Shown here one piece after another: positions 16,410-25,235 of a stretch of DNA of 64,000 nt. How positions within the stretch are numbered: position 1 is the first letter of the stretch; each line of letters opens with the position of its first letter. The position numbers and the translations under genes were made by a program. The notes below the pieces were generated by a model that was given only the letters and a program-made list of their open reading frames with translations, was not told the DNA's origin and did no database searches. This stretch comes from Azospirillum endophyticum (GTDB taxonomy: Bacteria; Pseudomonadota; Alphaproteobacteria; Azospirillales; Azospirillaceae), in NCBI RefSeq assembly GCF_016595245.1, contig NZ_JAENHM010000084.1:124001-188000 (forward strand), given 5' to 3'.

Positions 16410-18407
16410 TCAGAATCCGGGAAGGCGGAACGGCAGGTCGATGACGATCCGGGTGCCGTCGGGCCCGGTGAGCATAGCCAGATCGGCGCCCAGCGCCGCG
16501 GCGCGCTGGCGCATGTTGTTCAACCCCTTGCCGGCCCGCGTGGCACCGGTTCCGCCGGGAATGCCACACCCTTCGTCGCGCACGACGATGCGGACCGCGC
16601 GCCCGACAGGCCCGCCCTCCCTGCTCTCCGGGCCGTTGCCCGGCGCCGGCGCCATGACGATGGTCACCCGGCGGCAGCCCGAATGGCGCACCGCGTTGGT
16701 GACGGCCTCCTGGAGGATGCGGAACAGGGTCAGGGCATGCTCCGACCTCAGCCCTTCGACGTCGGGAAGCGGCGTCATCTGCCAGTCGAGCTCGATTCCC
16801 TGGGCCTGGAGCTGCGGCCCGATACGGTCGTGGAACTGGGCCAGCATCATGCCCAGATCGTTGCCGACATCGTCCAGCGACGCCACCACCAGCCGCAGAT
16901 CGTCCAGCGCCTGACGTGCCGATGCGCCGATGCGGCGGTAGTCGCGCTGCGGCAGTTCGCATTGGGCGACGATCGACACCAGTTGCCCGGCCAGCCCGTC
17001 ATGCAGGTCGCGGGTCAGCCGCAGCCGCTCGCTTTCCAGCGCCACCGCACGGGTCTGCGCCTGTTCGCGGGCGAAGCTGGCCCGCAGTTCGGCCTCCACC
17101 GCCGCCACCTCCTGCCGCAGCACGTCGTTGAAGCGGCTGACCTCGCCCAGCGCCTGGGCGAACCGCCACATCAGGGTAGCGCTGATCACCGTCATCAGCA
17201 GCGGCGCCATGTAGCGGGTCATCGACGGCACGCGCAGATCCAGCACGCCGATCACCGACAGGATGTCGTGGGCGACCATCAGGATGATGACGATCATGCC
17301 CCCCAGCACGAGCTGCGCCGCCGCATGGTTCCGACGGATCGCCGCGGACAGCGCGATCCAGCCCGACCAGCCCAGCATGGTGGACGCCCAGGGGATGACG
17401 AGCGCCAGCCACAGCAGGGCGAACCAGGGTTGCAGCCGCGCCGGGTCGAGGGTGGCGACCAGGAACGCCAGGACGACCGTCGCCGGCACGACCAGCAGCA
17501 GCCGGACCGGAACCGCCAATCGCTGCCCGACCAGCCGGGCCATCACGACGGGCAGCAGCGCGCCCTGCCACAGCCCGGCGAAATTGATGACGCGCAACGG
17601 CCATTCCAGCCCGTTCGGCCCGGCGAGGAACAGCGGCAGCCCCTGGATCACGCCGAGCCCCAGGATCAGGCTCATCACCAGATGGATCGGCTCGTCCCGG
17701 TGCCCGATCCACACGATCAGCAGGGACAGGCACAAGGCCGCCTGCCACGCCACCAGCAGGCGCGGCAGCGTCCCCATCATCCATTCGCGTTCGACATAGG
17801 TGGGACGGAGCAGGCGGTCCGCCCCGACCAGCACGGTGTCGAGAAAGCCGCCGGACTGGCTCCAGGCCTCCATGCGGATGTCGATCCGGTTCTCGCCATC
17901 CGCCAGGAGCGGCCGGGGGATCGGCTGGATCAGCGGCACCGACTGGTTGACGACCACATCGGACTGGAGGTTCCGGCTGTCGGCCAGCAGCACCCCGTTC
18001 ACCCACAGGGTGATCCGCCCGGACAGGATCGGCAGATAGACCGACCAGGGTTCGTCCTCCCGCGGGTCATGGCGGAAGGTCAGGCGGAATAGTGCGGAAC
18101 AGCCGATGACGGGTTCGGGAACCCCCTTGCACCGGTAGGGCAGCGGAACGGCGGCGGCATCGGCCGGCATCGCTTCGGGCGGCGGACTGCCGATCGCCCC
18201 CGCCGCGGTCACCGGAACGAAATGCGCCTCCCCGATCGCGACGACGCCGTCCGGCATGGTGGGGTCGGCCGTCACCAGCGCCAGGCCGAAGGCCGTCGCC
18301 AGCACGTAATACACGAGCAGCAGCGGGCCGCGTCCCTTCAGCCAAGCCCGCAGGCGCGGCAGCGTGGGCGGGCCGGACGCCGGCAGGCCTGCGATGTGTT
18401 GGCTCAC
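16410..18407 (-). CDS. Membrane sensor histidine kinase, HisKA_3 (NarL-partner) type
   Basis: The 665-residue inner-membrane kinase has an N-terminal helix (about 28-47), an extracytoplasmic domain of roughly 170 residues containing a galactose-binding-like beta fold, then about seven transmembrane helices (roughly 220-415), a coiled linker, and a HisKA_3 dimerisation region with the phospho-acceptor His near 469 in LTRDLHDGLAGQL. The ATPase has LFRILQEAVTNAVRHSG, DEGCGIP and GKGLNNMRQRA. It should phosphorylate the NarL-type regulator whose stop is 5 bp before its GTG/ATG region. The 7-helix sensory plan resembles 7TMR-DISM kinases. The signal is unknown. Confidence 0.87.
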   Translation of the reverse strand: MSQHIAGLPASGPPTLPRLRAWLKGRGPLLLVYYVLATAFGLALVTADPTMPDGVVAIGEAHFVPVTAAGAIGSPPPEAMPADAAAVPLPYRCKGVPEPVIGCSALFRLTFRHDPREDEPWSVYLPILSGRITLWVNGVLLADSRNLQSDVVVNQSVPLIQPIPRPLLADGENRIDIRMEAWSQSGGFLDTVLVGADRLLRPTYVEREWMMGTLPRLLVAWQAALCLSLLIVWIGHRDEPIHLVMSLILGLGVIQGLPLFLAGPNGLEWPLRVINFAGLWQGALLPVVMARLVGQRLAVPVRLLLVVPATVVLAFLVATLDPARLQPWFALLWLALVIPWASTMLGWSGWIALSAAIRRNHAAAQLVLGGMIVIILMVAHDILSVIGVLDLRVPSMTRYMAPLLMTVISATLMWRFAQALGEVSRFNDVLRQEVAAVEAELRASFAREQAQTRAVALESERLRLTRDLHDGLAGQLVSIVAQCELPQRDYRRIGASARQALDDLRLVVASLDDVGNDLGMMLAQFHDRIGPQLQAQGIELDWQMTPLPDVEGLRSEHALTLFRILQEAVTNAVRHSGCRRVTIVMAPAPGNGPESREGGPVGRAVRIVVRDEGCGIPGGTGATRAGKGLNNMRQRAAALGADLAMLTGPDGTRIVIDLPFRLPGF

Positions 18408-18412
18408 GCGCG

Positions 18413-19153
18413 TCAGTCCGACAGCTTGATGATCTTTCGTTCCACCGCAGTGTAGACCGCTTCGCTCCGGGAATTAACCTCGAGCTTGCGGTAGATGTTC
18501 TTGATGTGGCTGGGCACCGTCTGCCGGCTGATGCCCAGCCGGGCGGCGATGTCGTTGTAGGTGAAGCCCTTGGCGATCCCCCACAGGATGTCCATCTCGC
18601 GCGGGGTCAGGGCGGGCGCCGGTTCCTCCGCCATGGCGGGCGGAACGGCCTGGGTCTGGCGGATGATGTGGCGGGCGATGGAGGCCGAGATGGGGGAGCG
18701 GCCGTTGGTCAGGTCGCGCACCGCCGCGATCAGGTCGATCGGCCGCGCATCCTTCAGGATGTAGCCGGAGGCGCCGGCCCGCACCGCCTGCATCACCGAC
18801 AGCTCGTCCCCCAGGACCGAGATCACCATGATTTCGGTCTCCGGCATGCGCTGCCGCACCTCGCGGATCAGATCGCTGCCATGGCCGTCGGGCAGCTTCA
18901 GGTCGGTCACCAGCACGCGCGGGCGGCCGCGCTCCAGCGCCGCGCGCGCCTCGGCCAGGGTCCCGGCGGAGGCCTGCAGCACGATGCCGTCGCCCGCGGC
19001 CAGGGACGCGGCCAGGAAATCGCGGGTCGGCGCATCATCCTCCACGAGGAGGACCGATATGACGCCGTCGTCCCCGGCGGCTGACCCTGCCTGATCCACT
19101 GTGGCGACCCTATGCGAAGTGTCGGTTCGGAAATGCGACGCAACCGCCATCAT
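18413..19153 (-). CDS. NarL/LuxR-type response regulator
   Basis: The receiver domain (about residues 32-150) has the acidic pair in LLVEDD, the phospho-acceptor Asp84 in LVTDLKLPDG and the conserved Lys in YILKDARP. The C-terminal LuxR helix-turn-helix is in LTPREMDILWGIAKGFTYNDIAARLGISRQTV. I start it at ATG 19153 (246 residues). The frame stays open to 20374 but that part overlaps the divergent FAD enzyme and is not coding; a GTG near residue 19 is an alternative start. It is first in the locus with the kinase and the export genes downstream, so it is the natural regulator of the secreted protein. Confidence 0.88.
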   Translation of the reverse strand: MMAVASHFRTDTSHRVATVDQAGSAAGDDGVISVLLVEDDAPTRDFLAASLAAGDGIVLQASAGTLAEARAALERGRPRVLVTDLKLPDGHGSDLIREVRQRMPETEIMVISVLGDELSVMQAVRAGASGYILKDARPIDLIAAVRDLTNGRSPISASIARHIIRQTQAVPPAMAEEPAPALTPREMDILWGIAKGFTYNDIAARLGISRQTVPSHIKNIYRKLEVNSRSEAVYTAVERKIIKLSD

Positions 19154-19274
19154 ACCGAGAGGGGGCGGGAAATGACCATACCATGAAAGCGGGATGCCGC
19201 GGCCGGGCGGTGGCGCGCATTCTGCCGCGACTCTCCCGCCGCCGCCACATGGGGACCGCCACTTGGAACCGCCG

Positions 19275-20819
19275 ATGCCTGCGCCGATCCTCCCCCTTTC
19301 CGCCAGCGTCCCGCCCGGCCCGGACCTGCCGGCGGAGGCGTTGGAGGACTGGCGCCGCATCGTCGGGGCGGACCATGTCCGCACCGGGGAGGCCGACCGC
19401 CGGGACTGGGGCCGGCGCACCTTCGCACCGGATGCCCGGGTGTCGGCCGTCGTCGCTCCGGGCGACGCCGGACAGGCGGCGGCCTGCCTGACCGTGGCCA
19501 CCCGCCACCGCCTGCCGATCCATCCGGTCAGCCGGGGCGCCAACTGGGGGCTGGGATCACGGGCGCCGACGCGGGACGGGTCGGTCATCCTCGATCTGCG
19601 AAGGCTCGACCGCATTTCCGGCTTCGACGGGGAGCGCGGGCTGGTGCGGGTCGAGGCCGGGGTGACCTTCCGGTCCCTGGCCGACTTCCTGGCGGACAGG
19701 ACCGACCGCTTCTTCCTGCCGGCCATCGGCGGCCCGGCGGAGGCCAGCGTGCTCGCCAACGCGCTCGACCGCGGCGACGGCAGCATGGGCGAGCGCTGGT
19801 CCTCGCTGTGCGACCTGGACGTCGCCCTGCCCGACGGCCGCAGGCTGCAGACCGGCTGCGGCCCGCTCGGGGCGGGGCGGACGGCCGGGCTGGATCCGGC
19901 GCCGGCGGGACCGCTGGTCGACGGGCTGTTCAGCCAGTCCAACCTGGGGGTGGTGACCGGCGCCCTCGTCCGGCTGGAAGCGATGCCAAGCGATCTCGCC
20001 ATCCTGTCGGTGGAGGTCGGCGGCCTCGACGCCCTGCCCGGCTTCCTCGCGGCATGGCGCGACTGCCAGCGCGAGCAGTCGCTGCCCGACCGCTCGCTGA
20101 CCCTGTGGAACGGCATCAAGTGGCTGGCGCTGGACGAGGTGCGGACGGCGGTCCCGGCCGGCCGGCTGGCGGCGGCGGCGCTGGACGAGTGGCATGCCTC
20201 CGCCCTGATCCGCGCCGAGGCGCCCGAGGTGCTGGACGCCCGCGCCGGCCGGCTGTCCCGGCGCTTCGCCGCCGTGTCGCGCGCGGTGGAGCTGGACGTC
20301 GCCCGGCGGGACGGCGCGTGGATCGAGGGGTTCGAGGATTGGCTGGGCGTGCCGGACGGACGCAACCTGCGCACGGTCTACTGGTACAAGGACCGCCATC
20401 CCGACCCCACCGCCGCCGATCCCGACCGGGACGGCTGCGGACTGATCTGGCTCTGCCTCGCCTTCCCTTTCGAGTTCCAGGCGCTGGCGGATTATCTGGG
20501 CTGGGCCCGCGGCCGGCTGGAACAGGCCGGCATCGACCTGAATGTCGGAATCGAATCCAACGGCTTCCGCTGCCTGCTGACCTATTTCACGCTGGGCTAC
20601 GACCGGGCCGGGCCGGGGGCCGACGACGCGGCGCTCGCCGCCTACCGGGACCTGATCGAAACGGCGCTGGACCGGGGCTTCGCGCCATACCGGCTGGCGA
20701 ACGGCCTGCCGGTGCCCGACCGGCTGCGCCGAGCGCCCGCCGCCTCCTTCCTGTCGGAGCTGCGCATCGCCGGCGACCCGGCCGGCATCCTGTCGCCCGG
20801 CCGCAACGGCCTCGGCTGA
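19275..20819 (+). CDS. VAO/PCMH-family FAD-linked oxidoreductase
   Basis: The 514-residue protein has an FAD-binding PCMH domain (about residues 55-215) with VSRGANWGLGS and a C-terminal cap domain like that of vanillyl-alcohol oxidase and 4-cresol dehydrogenase, ending in the family-typical AGDPAGILSPGRNG. Such enzymes oxidise phenolic or hydroxy-acid substrates. An upstream ATG at 19194 adds 27 low-complexity residues and is less likely. It is divergent from the response regulator at 18413-19153 and followed by an OmpR-type regulator 74 bp later. Whether it acts on the secreted product next door is unknown; nothing in the sequence requires it. Confidence 0.82.
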   Translation: MPAPILPLSASVPPGPDLPAEALEDWRRIVGADHVRTGEADRRDWGRRTFAPDARVSAVVAPGDAGQAAACLTVATRHRLPIHPVSRGANWGLGSRAPTRDGSVILDLRRLDRISGFDGERGLVRVEAGVTFRSLADFLADRTDRFFLPAIGGPAEASVLANALDRGDGSMGERWSSLCDLDVALPDGRRLQTGCGPLGAGRTAGLDPAPAGPLVDGLFSQSNLGVVTGALVRLEAMPSDLAILSVEVGGLDALPGFLAAWRDCQREQSLPDRSLTLWNGIKWLALDEVRTAVPAGRLAAAALDEWHASALIRAEAPEVLDARAGRLSRRFAAVSRAVELDVARRDGAWIEGFEDWLGVPDGRNLRTVYWYKDRHPDPTAADPDRDGCGLIWLCLAFPFEFQALADYLGWARGRLEQAGIDLNVGIESNGFRCLLTYFTLGYDRAGPGADDAALAAYRDLIETALDRGFAPYRLANGLPVPDRLRRAPAASFLSELRIAGDPAGILSPGRNGLG

Positions 20820-20893
20820 CCGCCTCCGACAAAGCCGGGGCGGTTCGGCGGCGCGCGTTGTATGATCGCGGACCCGCCCGCGAGAGAGCGTCG

Positions 20894-21568
20894 ATGCGCA
20901 TACTGGTTATCGAGGATACCGAGGATCTGGCCGATGCCGTGATCGACAGCCTGCGCGGCCTCGGCCATGCCGTCGACTGGGCGGCGGACGGCCATCAGGC
21001 CGACGAGCTCCTGCGCACGGAGACCTACCAGCTCATCATCCTCGACGTCATGCTTCCGGGTCCCGACGGACAGACCCTGCTCCGCCAGCTTCGCCGCCGG
21101 GGAGACCGGACGCCGGTGCTGGTCACCACAGCGCGATCCCAGATCGACACCAAGATCCACCTGCTCGACCTCGGGGCCGACGACTACATCGTCAAGCCGT
21201 TCGACCTGCGCGAACTGGAGGCGCGATGCCGCGCCCTGCTGCGCCGGTCGCACGGGATGGTCTCGTCGGAGGCCGTCTTCGGCAATCTGGTGTTCGACGC
21301 GGCGGGACGGACGGTCGCGGTCGACGGCCGGCCCCTCGACCTCAGCGCGCGCGAATTCCGGCTGCTGGAGCTGTTCCTCGGCAATCTGGGCCGGGTGCAG
21401 ACCAAGGCCGCGCTGATCGACCGGCTGTTCGACCTGGAACAGGCGGTCACCCCGAACGCGGTGGAGATGTCGGTCTCCCGCCTGCGGCGCAAGCTGGAGG
21501 GCGCCTCGGTGGTGATCCGCACCGTGCACGGCGTCGGCTATGTCGGCGAAAAGCAAGATGGCGGCTGA
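20894..21568 (+). CDS. OmpR/PhoB-type response regulator
   Basis: The 224-residue protein has a receiver domain with the phospho-acceptor Asp in LIILDVMLPGPDG (about residue 51), Thr in VTTARS and Lys in YIVKPFDLRELEAR, followed by a winged helix from about residue 125 (LSAREFRLLELFL, SRLRRKL and GVGYVGE). It overlaps the following kinase gene by 29 bp, so the two are translationally coupled partners. The pair resembles TctD/TctE-type carboxylate-sensing systems. The target may be the ABC importer encoded convergently at 24153-26956; this is inference. Confidence 0.9.
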   Translation: MRILVIEDTEDLADAVIDSLRGLGHAVDWAADGHQADELLRTETYQLIILDVMLPGPDGQTLLRQLRRRGDRTPVLVTTARSQIDTKIHLLDLGADDYIVKPFDLRELEARCRALLRRSHGMVSSEAVFGNLVFDAAGRTVAVDGRPLDLSAREFRLLELFLGNLGRVQTKAALIDRLFDLEQAVTPNAVEMSVSRLRRKLEGASVVIRTVHGVGYVGEKQDGG

Positions 21569-24080
21569 AAACCGCGCCGCCGCCGGAGGCTCGCTGCGCC
21601 GGCGCCTGCTGAGCCGGATGTTCGTCGTGCTCGGCGTCGTGACCCTCATCCTGTTCCTGTTCGTCCGCACTTACGCGCGCGACGCGGCCGACAGCGCCTA
21701 CGACCAGCTTTTGTCGGCCTCCGCCCTCTCCATCGCCGACGCCGTCCGGGTGGAAAACGGCGCCATCACGGTGGACCTGCCCTACTCCTCGCTGAGCGTG
21801 CTGGGAACGGCCCGGCACGACCGGGTCTTCTACAAGATCCTGGCGCCGGGCGGCCTCCTCGTCACCGGCTATCCGGACCTGCCCGGAGCGACGGTGCACG
21901 ACGACACGCCGGTTTTCCTGAACGCGACCTACAGCGACGCGCCGGTGCGGGTCGCCGTGACGGGACGGTTCATCAGCGGCGTGGCGCGCTCGGGATGGGT
22001 GACCGTGGTGGTCGCCCAGACCCGCGAAGCGCGCGACCTGCTGGCTTCCCGGCTGGTCGCCAACTCCTTCGCACCCATCGCCTTCGCCGTCGTGGCCGGC
22101 GCCCTGCTGCTCTGGTTCGGCATCCGCCAGGCATTGGCGCCCCTGGGTTTCCTCGAGGCGCTGATCCGGGCACGGCGCCCGCAGGACTTCACCCCGATCG
22201 ACGCGCCGGTGCCGACCGAGGTCGGGCAGCTTCTGGCCGCCATCAACCAGCTGATGGTCCGCTTCAAGGCCAACCTCGATTCCACCCAGTCCTTCCTGGC
22301 CGACGCGGCGCACCAGATCCGCACCCCGCTGGCCGCCTTGCGGTCGCAGGCCGAGCTGGCGCGCCGGGAGGCGGATGTCGAGCGCCTGCGCAACCGCGTC
22401 GAGCGCATCCACCGCAACGCCGTCGAGGCCAGCGAACTGACGACGCAGCTGCTGAACCACGCCACCGTCGTCCACCGCGCGGAAGCCGTCCAGCCGCAGG
22501 TTCTGGATCTCGACCTGCTGCTGCGGCAGATCGTCCAGCAGATCGCCGGCCGGCCCGACGCTCCGCCCATCGAACTGACGCGCGATCCGGCCGAGGGCGA
22601 CGCGCTGCTGAACGGCGATCCCGTCACCCTGCGCGAAGCCCTGTCCAACCTGCTCGACAATGCCTGCAAATATGGCGGCCAAGGCCCCGTGGAGCTGCGC
22701 GTGCGGCCGGGAAGCGGCGACTATGGCCCGCTGGTGGAGATCGCCGACCGCGGGCCGGGCATTCCGGAAGAGGAAAAGCGCGTGGTGTTCGACCGCTTCC
22801 GCCGCGGACGGCTGGCCAAGGGGATCGCCGGCAGCGGCCTCGGCCTCTCCATCGCCGCGGCGGTGGCGGAGGCACATCAGGCCGAGCTGTCGCTGCTCGA
22901 CCGTCCGGGCGGCGGCCTGATCGTCCGCCTGGAATTCCCAGGCCCCGACAGCCCAAGCGCGGACCGTCCCGGCGCGGGAGCCGCCGGCACCCCCGCGGGC
23001 GGGCGGCGGATACTTGCCCTGCTGCCGCTCCTGCTGCTGCCCTGCGTCCTGCTGGCCGCCATCGGCCCCGCCCTGGCCCTGGAACCGGTGCTCTACCCCG
23101 CACCGATGGCCGGCACCGAGCGCCTGCGCATCGACGCCGCCACCGACCGGCCGGCGATCGAGCCGCTGATCCGCGATTTCCAGCGGATGAACCCGATGGT
23201 CTCCGTCGAGTACCGGGAAATGAATACCGGGGAACTCTACGATTCCGTGGTCAGGGGCGGTGACGGCGCCGTGCCGGATCTCGTCATCAGCTCCGCCTCC
23301 GGCCTGCAGGTGAAGCTGGTCAACGACGGGCATGCCCGCCGCTACAGCTCGCCGGCGACGGACGCGCTTCCGGACTGGGCCAACTGGCGCAGCGCCGCCT
23401 TCGGCTTCACCCAGGAACCGGCGGCCATCGTCTACAACCGCGACCTCGTCGCGGAGGACGAGGTGCCGCGCTCCCGCGAGGACCTGATCCATCTGCTGCG
23501 CGACCGCAAGGGGCGCTACCGGGGCCGCGTGGTGACCTACGATGTCGAGGACAGCGGCATCGGCTATCTGTTCGCGACGCAGGACTCCGTCCTGACCAGC
23601 CAGTTCTGGCAGCTCGCCGACGCCCTCGGCGAGACCCTGGCCAAACAGATGTGCTGCACCGCCGACATGGTGGGCGCCATTGAGCGGGGCGAGAGCCTGA
23701 TCGGCTACAACCTGCTCGGTTCCTACGCGCGGGAGCGGCAGATCCACGGCGCCCATATCGGCATCGTCCTGCCGACCGACTACACGCTGGTCATGACCCG
23801 GGTCGCCCTCATCCCGCGGCGGTCGGCTGCGCCCGACCTGGCCGGGCGCTTCATCGACTACCTGCTGTCGGAGCGCGGGCAGGCGGTGGTCGCCGCCGAG
23901 ACCGCCTTCTACTCCATCCTGCCGACGGTCGGCGGCCCGATGTCGGCGACGCACCTGCAGGAGGAGATGCGCGGCCCGACGCAGCGGATCGCTCTCGGGC
24001 CCGCGCTGCTGGTCTTCATGGACCATCTGAAGCGCGACCGTTTCCTTCAGCAGTGGAAGGCGTTCCTGCACCAGCCCTGA
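21540..24080 (+). CDS. Sensor histidine kinase fused to a C-terminal periplasmic solute-binding domain
   Basis: The 846-residue protein has two transmembrane helices (about 22-43 and 175-197) around a periplasmic sensor loop, a HAMP-like linker, HisKA with the phospho-acceptor His near 258 (DAAHQIRTPLAALR), and an ATPase with LDNACKYG, DRGPGIP and GSGLGLSI up to about 465. A third hydrophobic segment (about 490-508) with a signal-peptide look ends in ALALE and leads into a solute-binding domain (about 510-846) of the iron/thiamine-binding class. The kinase must be cytoplasmic and the binding domain periplasmic, so the third segment crosses the membrane and may even be cleaved. ATG 21558 is an alternative start. 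The stop lies 12 bp before the terminator at 24093. Confidence 0.85.
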   Translation: MSAKSKMAAENRAAAGGSLRRRLLSRMFVVLGVVTLILFLFVRTYARDAADSAYDQLLSASALSIADAVRVENGAITVDLPYSSLSVLGTARHDRVFYKILAPGGLLVTGYPDLPGATVHDDTPVFLNATYSDAPVRVAVTGRFISGVARSGWVTVVVAQTREARDLLASRLVANSFAPIAFAVVAGALLLWFGIRQALAPLGFLEALIRARRPQDFTPIDAPVPTEVGQLLAAINQLMVRFKANLDSTQSFLADAAHQIRTPLAALRSQAELARREADVERLRNRVERIHRNAVEASELTTQLLNHATVVHRAEAVQPQVLDLDLLLRQIVQQIAGRPDAPPIELTRDPAEGDALLNGDPVTLREALSNLLDNACKYGGQGPVELRVRPGSGDYGPLVEIADRGPGIPEEEKRVVFDRFRRGRLAKGIAGSGLGLSIAAAVAEAHQAELSLLDRPGGGLIVRLEFPGPDSPSADRPGAGAAGTPAGGRRILALLPLLLLPCVLLAAIGPALALEPVLYPAPMAGTERLRIDAATDRPAIEPLIRDFQRMNPMVSVEYREMNTGELYDSVVRGGDGAVPDLVISSASGLQVKLVNDGHARRYSSPATDALPDWANWRSAAFGFTQEPAAIVYNRDLVAEDEVPRSREDLIHLLRDRKGRYRGRVVTYDVEDSGIGYLFATQDSVLTSQFWQLADALGETLAKQMCCTADMVGAIERGESLIGYNLLGSYARERQIHGAHIGIVLPTDYTLVMTRVALIPRRSAAPDLAGRFIDYLLSERGQAVVAAETAFYSILPTVGGPMSATHLQEEMRGPTQRIALGPALLVFMDHLKRDRFLQQWKAFLHQP

Positions 24081-24081
24081 C

Positions 24082-24113
24082 GCAAAAAAGAGGGCCCGGG
24101 AGCGACCCGGGCC
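24082..24113 (-). terminator. Rho-independent terminator for the minus-strand ABC importer operon
   Basis: GGCCCGGG (24093-24100) pairs with CCCGGGCC (24106-24113) around the loop AGCGA. Read on the minus strand the stem is followed by CTC and then six T residues (24084-24089). It lies between the convergent kinase fusion and solute-binding genes. Confidence 0.85.
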
Positions 24114-24152
24114 AGTTCGTCGGGAACGTGCCGTTCCAGACCGGAGGATCGC

Positions 24153-25187
24153 TCAGCTTCCGGGCAGGGAATGGACGTTGGCGATGAACAGGTCCTGCCA
24201 AGTGGCGGGCTTGTTCTTGATCGTGCCGACGCGGCCCATGAAGTTGGCGAATTGCATGACGCCGTTCGGCGTGGTCGAGAATTTGGTGTCCGGGTCCTTG
24301 ATCATCCGTTCCACCTCGCCCGCCGACAGCTTGGCCTTGGCCGACTGGACGTAGATCGTGGCGGCGCGCGCCGGCTCGTCGGCGATCAGCTTGTCGGCCT
24401 CCTCCAGCGCCGCGAGGAAGGCGGCGGTCAGCTTCGGGTTGGCGTCGATGAAGCGCTTGGGCGCATAGACGAGGTCGAGCGAGATGTTGCCCAGCACATC
24501 CACCGAGTTCATCACCCGGTGCACCTGGGGATTTTCCAGCTCCATGAAGGAATAGGGCGGCGAGCCGAGATGGCTGTTCACCTCGGTCTTGCCGGAGACG
24601 AGCGCCGTATAGGCCTCCGGATGCGGCAGGCCGACCGTCATCGGGTCGAGCTTGGCGTAATTGTCGTCGCCGAACTCCTTGGCGACGGCCATCTGCAGCA
24701 CGACGGCCGACAGCGAGGTCTTGATGCCCGGCAGGGCGATCTTGTCCTTCGCGGTGAAGTCCTTCAGCGACTTGATGTTCGGGTTGTTGCTGTTGAGGTA
24801 CAGCGAGGTGGCGCTGAGCCCCGCGAGGCCCGAGACCTCCAGCTTGGCGTTGCCCTTCACCTTCGACCACAGGGTCAGGAAGCCGGGCACGCCGATGGCG
24901 GCGATGTCGAGGTTTCCGGAGATCATGGCGTCGTTGATGACGTTGCCGCCGTCCAGCTCCAGCCAGCCGACCTTGACGTCGCCGAGGCCCGCCGCCTTGG
25001 CCTGCTTCTCCAGGAGCTTCTCGTGCTCCATGACGATCATCGGCAGGTACAGGATGCCGTAGCCCTTGGAGATGTGAAGCTCCGCGGTCTCGGCTTGGGC
25101 GGGGCCGGTCGCCAGCGCCCCGGATGCCAGGGCGACGAGCGCGGTCGCCAGCACGCCGACCCGGCGCAGGGTTGCGAATGCGGTCAT
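24153..25187 (-). CDS. ABC importer substrate-binding protein, NMT1/THI5-like (NitT/TauT family)
   Basis: The 344-residue periplasmic protein begins with a signal peptide (about 1-33, ending AQAETAE). The mature part has the NMT1-like two-lobe layout (GYGILYLPMIVMEHEKLLEKQA, then NVINDAMISGNLDIAAIG). Family members bind taurine, aliphatic sulfonates, nitrate, pyrimidine precursors or similar; the ligand here is unknown. It is the third gene of an ATPase-permease-binding protein operon, 48 bp after the permease. GGGAGGA lies just before the ATG. Confidence 0.87.
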   Translation of the reverse strand: MTAFATLRRVGVLATALVALASGALATGPAQAETAELHISKGYGILYLPMIVMEHEKLLEKQAKAAGLGDVKVGWLELDGGNVINDAMISGNLDIAAIGVPGFLTLWSKVKGNAKLEVSGLAGLSATSLYLNSNNPNIKSLKDFTAKDKIALPGIKTSLSAVVLQMAVAKEFGDDNYAKLDPMTVGLPHPEAYTALVSGKTEVNSHLGSPPYSFMELENPQVHRVMNSVDVLGNISLDLVYAPKRFIDANPKLTAAFLAALEEADKLIADEPARAATIYVQSAKAKLSAGEVERMIKDPDTKFSTTPNGVMQFANFMGRVGTIKNKPATWQDLFIANVHSLPGS

Positions 25188-25235
25188 GATGGGTCCTCCC
25201 GTGTGGATTTTTCAGTGTGGATTCTTATCGAAGGC

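Noticed and set aside
18413..20374. A 653-residue form of the NarL-type regulator
   Set aside because: The extra N-terminal 400 codons overlap the divergent FAD oxidoreductase in a Ser/Arg-rich shadow frame; the receiver starts near 19060.
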